NCBI GenBank assembly: GCA_034190875.2
Contig: CM067348.1
Span: 33,040,579 to 33,104,578 of the forward strand
Reading direction: 5' to 3'
DNA from: Urechis unicinctus
Lineage: Eukaryota; Annelida; Polychaeta; Xenopneusta; Urechidae
DNA: 64,000 bases
In this document: piece after piece, positions 23,165 to 36,568 of the stretch
Layout: the number at the start of each line of letters is the position of its first letter
Numbering within the stretch: the stretch's first letter is position 1
Notes under the pieces: generated by a model
The model's database searches: none
The model's input: the letters and a program-made list of their open reading frames with translations, nothing else
Told to the model about the DNA's origin: nothing
Made by a program: the position numbers and the translations under genes

Positions 23165-26100
23165 ATGACCTTTGCTTTGATGTCTTCTAGGTTATTGAAA
23201 TTTATTCTTAAACGTAATATCGCATGACAGCGCACTTGGCGCCTTAAACTGGTTAGACGGTATAATACACTGCATATATCACGCTCGCATTGTTTCTCGC
23301 GCAGAAGGGAAATAATTGATCGCATTGGCTCTTTAAAGGCCTTGTATGCTTTCCATTTCCGCCATTACTGCGGTGCTAAGGCTAACAAACCGTATCAACA
23401 CCAACTTTTCTTTTATTTCGAAAGCTTTTCATATCTTATACAAAAACTGGTCCCCTTGTTCCATATACAATAAATTTGTACCAGTTAAGAATTCATAATC
23501 AAAAGCCATAAAGTGCATAACGCACTGCTTTCTAGCAAAAACCCATCCAGGGTTGTGTTACATGTAATCTAATATATTGCTGCCGAAATTTACCAGACAT
23601 TGAAAATAGCTTTTCTTGATGTGCACATTGTCATTTGCCATTGCAATTCTCGTAATATTGTACTGTTCCTCGATGAATGGATATTTGGATTGTCCTTGAC
23701 TATAACTCGTAAACTATTGGGTGTTGTCAGACATCACTCTACTTGCATAAAAATTGTTAATGATCATAAAATAAATCAACGTCTGTTTGAGCCCTTGTGC
23801 TTCCAAATGTTTGATTTTGCAACAGTAGAACTCTTGACGATCTGTAAAAAAAGCGATAGCAGAAAAACCACTATACACTTTTTTTATCTGCCTGTCATTT
23901 TAATATCTCGAACTGCATCTTTAATTGGACACATATTAAAAGTAAGCTTTAAATGATCAGTGCATGTTGATTCTACAGGTTGGGACTACAATTTAACATG
24001 CTTTATCCACAATAAAATATTATTATCTCGTATCATTCATTGCTCATATTTTTTGGGTCACTAAAGGTTGTTTATGAAAGTTCAGAACACACTTCGCATG
24101 TGTTAATATTCATGCTTTTTATCCCACATATAGTTTTGCAACAGAGAAATTTTAAGAATATTTTTTTTAACGAATTAGACTAAATTATGAATATCTTGGA
24201 TAGATCGGATCATAAAAGTGCCTTTGACGCCTTTGGCAACATTACTGAATGCTGCCCATCAATGAAAAACGAATATATTTTTCGGGGTTGCAAATTCCCT
24301 GAATCGGTGATTGGAAGCAACCATAAATATTGAACATACATGCCTTGTAATTATTTCAACTATTTAGGTCAATTAAATATGGCTATAAGTATCCATTACT
24401 TCACAGTTACATTAAAGCAGCCGGTTCAGCCATGAATTAAAAGCACATGTACTTTAATATGCAGAAGATGTGGGAAATATCAAGTTGACATTTTAATTTA
24501 ATTACAACTGGTTAGCTGTACACAATTAACATCCCTGCTATTTAAAATGATGATTCACAGAAGATACGATTTTTGGGGAATTTCCAAATTCATGAATCCT
24601 TATTCAAAGATAAATACCACGAATAGAATGTTGATGTGTGTTTGAGTAGCTTGATGATATTGCCAGCCACGCTGCGCCATACGCACAGTTCATGATAGAA
24701 TGACGCTATATGCGAAGGGGAATATCTCAGAATACTCAGGTCATTTCATATTATGATAACTGTGGTTGTGTCTTCAGAGAACATTTAGCATTACATACAC
24801 TAATACTCTAGGGTTCGTTTTCACGTCGAAGAATGTTTTTTGTTCACCACTAATATAGCGTCACATCGATACATTATTCCAACGGTAAACAATGCCTTTG
24901 CTATGATTGATTGGCGTGAACGATTTTAATGTTATTCATTATATTTTATTTATATCAATCGCAAATCAAACGTGGTATTATGTTAGAAATGATTAAGAAC
25001 CTAATGCAGGACCTTAAAATAGTGAGTAAGCTGAATTTGGTGTTGGCAGTAGAAAAATGCGAAGAAATATTTGCCGAGCAGCTGGATGCATAATATTAAC
25101 CCACAAAGAAGCCCAGCACTGTTACTTCTTGGTTTGGCGGGATGACTCTCAGCATATCTGCTTGCAATACATCAGTGTAGACCATCACAGTGTACTACAT
25201 ATCAGTTGATATATTTTTTTTACTGCTGATAGACTCTTGATAACTTTACCTGACACGATTATGGAATCCGGCAATTTAGTCAAGTCAACAACACTCTCTT
25301 GGCCTATATTATAACCATCACGCATAAAGTGGAGAGTAGTAAAACAAGATTGAGGGCGCGTTCTCCTTACTAACAACAGTAGTAGCATAATTTATCCATT
25401 TAGAAACGGAGCCGTTCAGGTGAAATGCAACGATTAGTTGTTTGGCATTCATTATGGTATATCTCGTGACGCATCTAAACCCGAAAAAAATATGCTAGGT
25501 GTTTTGCAGTATGAATACGCACAACCATCACAGCTAGCTAGAGACGGATACACAAAAATACAATACATCTCCTCATTAGTAGTCTTATGTATCAACTGAT
25601 ACTGTCGACAACGCTTTACAAGTTTTTATTAGATTAAGAGAGTGATTTGTATTACATTTTCTCATTGTTGTGCTTGCAATTCTTCAGGGCTATATAATCT
25701 GGAAACTGTTTATTAAAAACTGACAGAGCTTAGCCAGACACATGTGCCAAGTAATTCGATTTCATGCATTAGTGGTGAGTATATCCTGATGTGATACGTT
25801 TGCTTTTCTGTTGGCAGCCCATCTGTGTTATGGTATTTGAGGCTCATATCTGATAAATGGCATATATCTGTCGGAATTCAAGATATCATTGTATTTTCTG
25901 TCACTTAATTTGTATATATGAGAAATAAATACCATCAATGTAATATGTATCTTCCATTTCGACAAGGGAACATGATTTTCCGCTTATGCGTAATGCTGCT
26001 CTAACCGTTACAAGTAACCAGATATAAAACATACGATACTGTCCAATATATATCAAATAAGAACGCCACCACAGTGATGCAACAACACTGAAAGTGCCAC

Positions 26101-29100
26101 AACAACATGCTTACTAACCTGAAAGTGTCACAACATTTGATTGACAGTAACTGATTGCCTACAGCTTGGAGTTAGATTTCTGACCATATTGTTATCACAA
26201 TAAAATTTCTGTCTATAAATCCTGTATACCTGCAGGCTTTACAATTATCCAAATAATGTAATACAACAACATAATGATGCTGTTGTTATGAAATTATGCT
26301 GCATTATATCAAAATATGGGAATATTTTGACATAATTATGAACAAATGTTATGTTATTTGCTCATTTCTACGCTGTATCTTGTAGTGCTTAGTATAGGAA
26401 TATGCATTTTAAATAATCGTGAATTGTGTCACAGAAACAACAAAACCAAGATACATTCCCGTTTTGACTGTCATTTTCATTCCATAATCCTGTTTGTGCT
26501 AAAAAAGTATTCACTGCTTAAGCACATGCGGTAGTAGGCATGTGCCGAGGGTACGTGTGCCATTTTGCACACTGTATTAGATCGTAGATCGGAAGATGAT
26601 GAACGTTCTGACACCAATGCGCTGATGACCACATGTAAAATAACACCAGTTTGTTCACCTTTTGAATCATGTATTTAATGGGCTACATCCGAAAAACATG
26701 GCCTTCGTAACAGATATTCGCGAAAATCAGAAATGTTGAATGGTTATCTCGACCATAGGTTATAGCCTGCATCCAAAATATGACAGCGGATCTACCGTCA
26801 TGAGTTGTTGTAATGGCAAAAATTAGAAATGTGTCAATAATAAAATGATTTGTATATGATACGAATCATTGTCACATTTCCATTACCACAAAAAGAACCT
26901 GATTACAAGATCAACCATTAGCTTCTTGTAAGCCTACTCTTGTAAGCCTACTGTTCAAATCTCATATTAGTATTGATACAAAAGCGTGACAAGCAGCGTT
27001 TGAGCGAAGTTTATTGTTTTGCCTAGGCTTTCAATATTGTGATTCACCAAGATTTCCAGACACAGCAATTTGCCACAATTTCTGCCCACGTCAAACATAT
27101 ATTCGCACAATCTTGGCAATTGAATAAGAATAATTCCTATGTTTAAATGTAACTAGTGTGATTTGTCTGGATTTAAAAAAGGGAAGGGACGAAATAAATA
27201 TTCAAGTTAGTAAAGATAAAATTTGGGGCTACATGATATAAATAGCTGATTTATATGCCCCAATAACAACACCCCCCCCCCCTCTACCATACCCCACTAC
27301 GACGATTTACTATAAAATTCCTCTTGCAACTGTAATTTATTGAGTTAGAGCTTGGGAAGGAAGATCCCATCAATAAAGCTCACTCCTACCCTTACCACAG
27401 CACTCTGCTCTTTACTGTTAATTACTAATCGGATAATCGCATCCAAAGCTCCGTATCTGAAGTTCGGGTACTTATTCGCCGATCTATTTTGTGCCAGTAT
27501 ATTACCGAATGGACCACATATATAGCAGCAGTAGCCTTATGTGTTTGCACGACTTAGGCTAGTCGTTAAATCATTGCCCATCGCAGCATACAAGAGCTTG
27601 TGCTTTAGTACACTTTTCTTACATATGAGATTGCTTTGCATAACTCAAGCGTCTTATTTTTGTTATGAAGCCTCGAAATAAAGCTGTTGGGCGAATTTAT
27701 CAATGCTTCATGTGCGTGATGTATTCAATTGGTTTGCAATTGCTTGGAGGCAAAGGGACTCTAATGTACGCTTATCTAAAGCTGATCGGTGGCCAGAACC
27801 AAGGCCGGGTAAAACCTTCGTGACTCTTTCCATGGGCTGTAGTTCTCAATAGAAACAGAGCTGACCAATGACAGTACAGTTCAGTTATGTGCACTTGTTA
27901 TTCATTTTTGATGAGGCCCGCTTTGGTTGTTGTATCCAACCCACTGATCAACTCCTGAAATTATCAAATAACACCCCATTAAAATATTGTTCTATAAATA
28001 TGCATTGAACCTGCTCAAAAAAGCCTATGCAAATAACAGAACGATTGTTATTGATAGTTTCTTAGCAAATGAGTATTGCTAGACGAATCTGAGCTCAGCA
28101 AATGTGATTTGACTTATAAGACTGTCCTATACCTAACTGCTGCGCTGAAGGTTATGACTTTTTTATGGTTTGATCACCCATTTGAATCATTGACTCTGTT
28201 ATACGAAACACCTTAAATGTTTAGAGTACATAGGTATGTTGAAATCACCAACAGCACTAACAAGTAAGTACCATACCTTTCGTCAGCCTTTCTTGTGAAA
28301 GAGAAAATGTCTGTGATACAGTAATTATTACAGAAAATGTAAGTGTTAAATTCGACGTACATCACAAGATAAGCATATGAACCAAAGGTCTTAAAATACC
28401 TTACATTTATTCTACCGCTAACATGGTCTGTTTTCGTTCGTTTATTAAACAATGTGTCATTATATCATATTCTGCAGCACCTTTACGTCGATCCTATATT
28501 ACGTCGACCCTATCAAGGCATGTTTATATCGGTTGAGAAAAAGATCATTTTTATACTGTTGAGTTGAAAGATAATTGAACTGTAGGAAGGCCGATTAATG
28601 AAACGGCACGAGCATTTTGCATTCGCAACTAGGGAGCCACAAACTATAAACCTCTATTAAAAATTTCATCGATGTAGCGAGCAGCACGAATGTACCATTA
28701 ATCAATATGTATCGATGACACTATATCTGAGTCGGGAATAATCAATGCTTGTTGCATGCCTATACGTAGTAAACATACACAAGGATAATAGTGGGCAGTA
28801 TTGTATTTCCACAATGGGTTAGACAGTGTTTACACGTATGTACAAAGAGACAATGTAACAGAATGCTCCTTTAGATTAGCAGACAGCAAGTAGTACGTTG
28901 TCGAAATGTAATTCTGCAATATGGCGTCGTAAATTAGTATGGGAACATTTGTTCTCATTATATCGCTTTGTGTGAGCTTATACAATGCACCAAATGTTGT
29001 GCTGTGGGCTCTAGCGATTAAGCATTAATTCATATCCTGTCATACAAAGTTCTGAATTGGCCAAGGATTGAGGTGCATGTTTTTGTTATTGATCAGTTTC

Positions 29101-30046
29101 TGCTGTGAAGTAATATAACACGAAAACGCGTACATATCACCAATGTATTGTTTCACCAGTAATGAACAATAGAAACGCTAAACTATCCGCTTTAAGTTAC
29201 TGGTCGCCTGTGGACATAATTGATATTGCTAGGTGCATGATATAATGCTATCAACTGAGCGGCAAATGTTTCAGGCAATCTATTGTGCAATGGCTGGTCT
29301 CTCATTTAGGTGATTCAGTTAGCCGAGTCTCTCTTACAGCATCATGCACGGGTCCATGTAATCCGCTAAACGACATCTTGCAGCACGAGTCATGGTTTAT
29401 TGCGCTCGACGTAGAACGGCTTGTTTCACCTTAAAACCATCAATCAGATAATAAAATAGAACTCGGTCTGTCGAGAATGAAATATAAAACTCAAATCTAA
29501 GAAACAACTTAAGCAACAACAGCTTTATACGGAGAAGAGATGGGAAATGTTAAAGCTTTATTTTGCTCAAAGATTACCTTATCAATACCAAAAACATCTG
29601 TCACATTTCCGTCACATTCCGCTGAACATTTTTGTCTAATTGTCGGCGGCACACCTCATTGTGTTTATATTGAATGAAGGATGCATCCGAAGAATAATCA
29701 ATTCGCACACATGCACTTGGTCAAAACAACAGGCTAGCTTGTCACAAATCTGCAGTTCACTTTTGGATACTTAAGCAAAATAAAACAGGAACATCGTCTT
29801 GGCTATATATTCAGGGTTGTGTAGGTACCATTTGCTGAGGTAATTTTACTAATCCATTTATGACTTGCGTGCTGCGGGCGACAAATTTACGTACTGGCCA
29901 TGCAGCATGATTTGCTTATGGTTTAGCAGAGCAAAATGTTTCCATACAGACCTCAGCGGACAAACGAATGTGTCGTACATGAAATGAAAACCCGTCTAAT
30001 GCAATCTTGCTATTGACAAGTAAGATTTGATGAATTAAGGTAAATG
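23165..30046. other. Unassigned CpG-normal sequence
   Basis: No gene or RNA recognised. A 118-codon frame (23600-23956, +) has no motif. There is an 11-C run at 27272-27282 and an imperfect inverted repeat at 26826-26880, listed separately. Confidence 0.55.
26826..26880. repeat. Imperfect inverted repeat, 55 bp
   Basis: Outer arms GAAATGTG / CACATTTC and inner arms AATGATTTGTAT / ATACGAATCATT (one mismatch) are separated by ATG. The left side carries a short extra AATAAA-like insertion. No flanking duplication was noted. Confidence 0.65.
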
Positions 30047-30211
30047 CGCCATATGACAAAGTAAGCCACAAGGACTGAAGGGGATTCTATATATATATAT
30101 ATATATAGAGAGAGATAGAGATATAGATAGATATATAGAGAGAGAGAGAGAGAGATAGAGAGATAGATATAGATAGATATATATATATATAGATAGATAG
30201 ATATAGAGATC

Positions 30212-30257
<46 letters not shown>

Positions 30258-30470
30258 TCTAGAGAGAGAGATAGATCTCTCTCTCTATATCTATATATAT
30301 ATCTCTATAGATAGAGATCTCTCTATATATCTATATATCTATCTATCTATATATCTATATATAGATATATATATATATATCTCTATATATATATATATCT
30401 ATATATATCTATATATATATATATATATAGAATCCAATTCAGTCCTTGTGGCTTACTTTGTCATATGGCG
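30047..30470. repeat. 424-bp inverted repeat with GA-to-TC interior
   Basis: The left end starts CGCCATATGACAAAGTAAGC and continues CACAAGGACTGAAGGGGATTC. The right end is its reverse complement, with two mismatches in about 45 bp. Between them the left half is TA/GA repeats (GATAGA, long GAGA runs) and the right half is TA/TC repeats (TCTATC, CTCTCT), changing near 30275. The whole element is therefore roughly self-complementary. I see no clear target-site duplication immediately outside the arms. It could be a fold-back element, an inverted duplication or an assembly fold-back artefact. Confidence 0.9.
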
Positions 30471-30480
30471 TTGTTGATAA

Positions 30481-30891
30481 ATGTATGACCTCGGCAGCCG
30501 CGTATTAATAATAGCCCCAACTTATCGAACTGCAAACAACACTATACTTGTATTAACATATCCATTACTAGATATTGTAATGTCTATGGTTGGAGGTGTT
30601 CAGCATATATATATGAAGAGAACATGTGCAGTGTCAGTACGAATATTGGGAATCAAAATTAAGTTTGAGATGAACTATGGTCAAACTGGTTGCGAAACTA
30701 TGAAAATAATTTTGTGTAACCCCATCGCTGCGTCGTCCATTAATAACAGAACATTAGTTTTAATCAAATCGCTGTTAGCATTTATTCTAATAAAATCGCT
30801 GTATGGATTTGTTCTCCTCGATTTGCTGTACGTAGGCGTATATAGCACCTTACATGTTCCATTATGTAGATATTTGTTGTCTACCGATTAA
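30481..30891 (+). CDS. Low-confidence open frame, 136 codons
   Basis: An ATG-started frame begins 10 bp after the large inverted repeat and runs to TAA. It is rich in hydrophobic residues toward the C-terminus (SLLAFILIKSLYGFVLLD) and has no motif I recognise. The region contains a short internal repetition (AAATCGCTGT twice). Open frames of this length are expected occasionally by chance in 64 kb of AT-rich DNA, so it may not be a gene. Confidence 0.12.
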   Translation: MYDLGSRVLIIAPTYRTANNTILVLTYPLLDIVMSMVGGVQHIYMKRTCAVSVRILGIKIKFEMNYGQTGCETMKIILCNPIAASSINNRTLVLIKSLLAFILIKSLYGFVLLDLLYVGVYSTLHVPLCRYLLSTD

Positions 30892-33800
30892 ACATCCGGC
30901 AATGCGAAATTGCGTTTTTATCCCAACGCAATCGAGGTCTAATGTTCTCGTACTCTTTACTAATCTGCGCCTACCGTGGTGGTTATATGACCAAACAGCT
31001 CGTAATATTCAAAATATATGCGTTTTGCAATAGTTATTTGTAAAGAAAACGTGTAAGTAATGGTATACTGGATCTGTTTCAATATGCTGAGCCTTGGCAT
31101 ATAGTTCCATGCATCTACGACACATTCGTAATATAGTTTTACACATATAATTATATCATTGTAATATCGGACAGATGTCCTGTTCCATTTATATACTCTG
31201 GTTTGTTTTATTACCTAAATTAGTTTATCTGACGAAATAAAGAGAGGCTGAAAGCCCAGCAGCATGATGCATCACGACATGAGTCCTCTACAGTGCCAGA
31301 TTTACTAACCTTGTCACTGCATAGTGATGGATTGAACACGGTCATGGCCCGACAAGAAGGTAATTATTTTAAAGACAATCTTGCTTCCGAGAGTAAATAG
31401 TGCAACATATATTGTGAATTCTGAATTACTGTCGGTTGTTATTGCATATGTTGGTTTGCATTATGCTGTAGATTGACCCTGAGGCGTATTTCAATGTAAC
31501 ACGGTAATGACGAATAAATAATCAAACTCTCAGAGTAGCACCTTGTGTATAATCACATTCTTCCCAGGTTAATTCGCCTAGAGCAAATCATTCCATCACT
31601 ATACATTTTGATTACTGTGCAAAATATTAACTTCATTATATTATCATAATTGACAGACAATCTTTGTTTTTGCCCTCGAGCGCATTTACATCATAATTGC
31701 ATACTTTGCAACCATCACTAAGTGGAACAAAAGCGGAAAGGGGCCGAGAAGTTTATTATATTGCATTAGTGATCAGCAAGGAGCAGTTTTCTATGTAAAA
31801 AGGCTTGTTTTCCCCCATCAAGCTAGATGACCTTCGACCAGGCCGACATTGATTGCGCCCACGTGCGATTTAAAACTTATGTGTCCAGCTTTTCTTAAAC
31901 TCTATGTTTCCCACTGAACATAAAGATTCCAGCCCGCATTATATATCAGTATAAGGAATGTTGCATCGTTAATCCGTTGCTTGCGCATATTATGACGGTA
32001 GTATACATAACTGTAGAAAACGAGGTCACGAGCAAAGATGACTTGACGAAAGTGTGTAACGCGCCCATGTTAAAGTCAGCTAACATTATTTAGCTACAAC
32101 AACAAGCTGCTGATGACGCGTTGCAGAAAAGACATATCTCTTTGCATAGTCCAAGCATGCATTAGAGATTATGGTTAATGAGAATGGCTGCTTGCATTCG
32201 CATTGCATAAAGTTGTGGTTACAAGCATATCCATTGTCTTATTTTTATCGTCTTGACCATAAACCATGCGCAGAATTTATGCAGGTCAATTTCCCAAAAG
32301 CGAAAAAGAAATAATACCTGAAAAGTAGAACAGTTCTTACAAATTCGATGCATAGCTTATGTATTACAAATCATGGTTGGGGAGGAACTATCACTTAAAA
32401 TACTTTGATACAGTATATAGGTCACTGTTCACATTCTTGTTACATTCTTATCCAATGTTTTTTTTGTGCCACTCTATAATATCAAACAATGCTCTCATAA
32501 GCAAAATGGCACTTTGGTATGGTGATAAATCAAGTAGCCTATTTATAGCTGAATACAAATGCTTTGATGCTTTTTGGGGCAATTTAGGTGAAAATGAATA
32601 AATACAAATACCTGGAAATAAACTGTTTGAGTAAACGTTGTTTATGTATCATCACATTCCAGTTCCTTTTGATTTGGACTCGTCGACCACATCACCGCTA
32701 AGCAAATATGCTTGTGTCCTACCAGAAACAAATAGATTACTAACTTGACATATGCGAAAAGATGTTTAGCGTAATATTTCACATATTAAGAATCGTTAAA
32801 GACTAAATTGTATAATAAATGTTTTTCATGCTAATTGTATTCGAAATTCAATTATATTATATGCGATGATTTTATACAGGTGCGTGTATGAAGCTACACA
32901 TTTTTCGAAATTGGAATATTCGACGTGAACTATAGACAAATTCATTGTATTGAAATGCCATCGGTAAAACAAGAGCTGCTGCAGTGAGCACGATGACACT
33001 GTGTACAATTCGCAAGTTTTATCTGCACTGCATCCGCTAAAACTATTAATAAATATTGTGATTTGGTCTTCGCAACGGTGTGGCACCTCCCTGGTCGGTT
33101 AGATTCTACAGCCACTTGGGTCCCATGAAGCGTGTTGAAAAAACTAAACACCGTAATAACTCAACGTGTGCTCAATGCATAACGCAAAGAAATGATATGT
33201 TTATCATTATCGTCAAAAGATGAAGGCAGCAGTTACAGGCGTCGCATTAGCTTTGAAAGATATATGTGGGCACATTTAGAAAGAACCACGTAAAAGCAAA
33301 AGCCTGATTTTGAGAGTGAACATGTCTGGTATATTACACCAAGCAGGATGAGTAAATATATGCAAACACAATTAAACTTGTTCCTGACATCATGGAGCTG
33401 CTCATACGTTCTAGGTAGTTAAGCATTTTCACATAATCCACGAAGCAATGTTAAACTACAGGCTTATAACTTACATTAAAGAGAGTTTTCTGATCGATCC
33501 ATTGTACATTTTGCTAGCTAGTGCACGAAATAGCTGTCAGGAACTGTCAGCTTACGTTGACGCGGGCGGTGAGAATAAAACATAGATCATGTCTATCGTA
33601 TGATAAGGATCAGAAGCTCGTATATCCGAACCTTAACCGGTATACATATAATAAATGTCTTCTTTTGTGAATCGCGATAAAAGCCATAAGCTATTCTGAA
33701 ACTTCTCGGCAAACATCGTCTTATGTCATGTAGAATTAGCTCTTTCTTGCATACAAAGGTTGACTCTGTTTAGTTTACACATATCAGCACCTTAGAAAAT

Positions 33801-34165
33801 ATGTCCATGCTACCCCGAGACTGACATTATTTGATGAGCTTTATCGAACTGCTTCGACTTACCAGCAATATATTATAGCCTGCTGTCATTGCAGAAGTTG
33901 GACGCATTCTCAACTGAATTATCAACAGGCCAGTTTATAACAGCTGAAAACAGATGTAATCTAATTTTGACGTTGGTTTATTACATTGTTGTGAGAAACT
34001 GCGCAGAAAAGAGTCAATAACGTCGTTTTGCATATAACTCAGTATCCGAAGCGTTTTATGTAATTTATATAATTGCTTCCACAAATCATTGATCTACAGG
34101 CAGTACAATCTGGCCGTGGCACCATACAGAAAGCCCGACGCGGATGTTACATTAATTTTCAACAA

Positions 34166-34567
34166 ATGTGGTACTTTTGGCATTGCTATGCTTTATGCAG
34201 TAATCATAATGCAATTTTCTGCCTTGTTTGTATTGGTGATAAGTGTTACGCCTCGATACAGTTCAGAAACCTAGTTCATCCACGATCTATCACTGATATG
34301 ATGTTGATATTAATGTGCATGTTCTACACTATGTGTTTTGATCGGACTTGCAACATGTTGATATGTGAAGCCGATCAAATAAATCAACTAGACCACACGA
34401 CCATTACACAAAACGTGCGGCGTATTGATTTCAACGAAAATAACAGATTAAAATTTTTCCTTGCCAGAATCTCCAAAATCCCTGCTAATTCACATTCGCC
34501 ATGTAATACAATGAAACGTAAGCGCTTGAACAATTCTAATTTAAGAGCTACCATCAATGACAATTGA
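34166..34567 (+). CDS. Low-confidence open frame, 133 codons from ATG
   Basis: This is the longest frame outside the repeats. It is open from 34073 (164 codons), with the first ATG at 34166 (MWYFWHCYALCSNHN) and an end rich in basic residues (MKRKRLNNSNLRA). There is a run of hydrophobic residues mid-protein (MMLILMCMFYTMCF). There is no family resemblance, no CpG depletion and no clear splice context. A rough estimate gives about a 10% chance of such a frame arising at random in this window. Confidence 0.15.
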   Translation: MWYFWHCYALCSNHNAIFCLVCIGDKCYASIQFRNLVHPRSITDMMLILMCMFYTMCFDRTCNMLICEADQINQLDHTTITQNVRRIDFNENNRLKFFLARISKIPANSHSPCNTMKRKRLNNSNLRATINDN

Positions 34568-35754
34568 TGATTAGATATAGACCAGAGTAGGTTATACAAA
34601 ACTCTGCACGCTGATCGCGATCTCGATATTATCCTAAGCATGCAATTAGGATATAATAATTTGACACAATGGATTATGTTTTTCACAGGTTTTCACTAAT
34701 AATCACGCATATCAACGCTTTCAATAGGGCCTTTCATTGACTCATGTTCATTCTATTCATGTAATTTTTCCTGTATTATTCGTCATGTTATTCATCAAGT
34801 GCTTTGTTTGGTTTAATAATCCAAACATTGATAACAAAAGCATACAAACTAACGACATGGTAGTAAGGTAGGAAATTATCCTGATGCTATCTGAACGTCA
34901 GATATACTACGCACCAGAGCATAATTTGTCTCAGTGTTGCGCTACGTATATCACGAATATACTGCGATAGCCTCCAAGCAAATTTCCTAATGAGTGAGCA
35001 AATCATCAAACAAAGGCCGAATTGTGCCTGATAAATTGGACATTCAACAACAGGCATATACATATATCTGGCTGACCTTCAAAGGAATTATAAGCAAATA
35101 ATGACTATCCAGTTTGAGTGAAGCTCGATGCATTAAATATGCTGATGTTGAGGGCTTTGAAGTCTAATGTCACATATGAAATGCAATTTTGTGCACCACG
35201 CAATGCAAACATATTTCCATTATTATGATTCAATAGAAAATAATATTTATAATAATAATGAGTAAATAAGCCGGACACCGAAGTGAATACACCAGCAAAT
35301 AGATCTGTAAGGATGAGATAGGAATTGAACCAAGCTTTAGCCATATGTTAGTGACCCTAGATATAATCTAGGATCTGCTTTTTACCTAGTAACAAGATTG
35401 GACATTTGTGAAAGTTTTCCGAAGTGATCGATGTAACGCTTTTTATAACTTGCGTCCGTACATCAATGCTATATTGTCCCTGTCCATCTTCACGCTTCTT
35501 ATTGCTTTAGATGTCTGAATGGTATCCTTCTAACGACGTATATAGAAACTTTCTACTCTCGTCTTAAAGTAGTCGGTTATATCTAACATAAAACACGATC
35601 CATTAACAATATGTCCTCGCTTAAAACCACGAAACCCAACAGTTGCATGGATACCTAAAATAACCTTGTCATAAACAGCCATGCAAACCGGAAATTGGGT
35701 CTACAATGTGCTGACCATAAATTATTCTTTTAGAGATTGACTTACTCTTGGGAC

Positions 35755-35960
35755 GGAAAACAATATTGCCGTAATTGCTCGGGGAATATCCCGGAAAGAA
35801 TGATGGAAGGAGCAATATTGTTATACATCTCGTTTAGACCACAGATACCTTTTCATCGTCCGGTATAATCTGTGGAAGGAAAAAATATCGCCAAAATTGC
35901 CTGGGGTGTATTCTAAAAAACACAGTTTATGAAGCAATATCTTTATATATCCAGGCACAG
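35755..35960. repeat. Diverged tandem duplication, ~121 bp offset
   Basis: The first copy (from 35755) reads CAATATTGCCGTAATTGCTC and later GCAATATTGTTATACATC. The second (from 35876) reads AAATATCGCCAAAATTGCCT and later GCAATATCTTTATATATCC. The first copy is bounded by an 11-bp inverted repeat, AACAATATTGC (35759-35769) / GCAATATTGTT (35812-35822). Confidence 0.7.
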
Positions 35961-36549
35961 TTATTCAGATGAAAAACCGATAAACGCATTCCTATTCAAT
36001 ATTTGAAGTGCTTTACTTTTCTCTGAAATCCTGTTTACACTAGTACCTAGTGCAAATGTGATGGCCAAAAAATATTCACCTAATCTATACGCAAAGGTCT
36101 ACAAACCATAGGTTAGGCCTACTAAATTGGCCAGACGTATATTTAATGCTTCCAGAGCTTTAGAGGCATCCAAGTAAATACTGCCCACATTCAAATGATA
36201 TATAGGCAAACAGCTACGCCTCAGTCGGAATAAGGTCTGTAATGCTCTTACTTTTGCGGACATTATGATCACGTCGGTTTGACAATAACACGAAACGTGG
36301 ATCAGAAAATCGACAACAGATCCTACAATAGAAGGTGGTATGCTTTGTTTCTTTTAATAATCATCAATATGTATTGACACGAAAATACTTGTGAGAATTG
36401 TCTGTTATCCTATATATAACTGGGTAGTAAATGTTGTAAATATTGGAATAAGCGAAGTATTAAACTAAACACTGAGCGTTCTGTTCATTCCAGTTCATTG
36501 CGTATTTACTCTGAAGATACCGTTCTTTAGTCTGTAGCTACGCTTAGTG

Positions 36550-36568
36550 GACCCACTTCGAGTGGGTC
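36550..36568. repeat. Short perfect hairpin, 8-bp stem
   Basis: GACCCACT, loop TCG, AGTGGGTC. It does not match the histone mRNA 3' stem-loop. It is the most GC-rich short hairpin I noticed in the unassigned regions. Function unknown. Confidence 0.6.
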
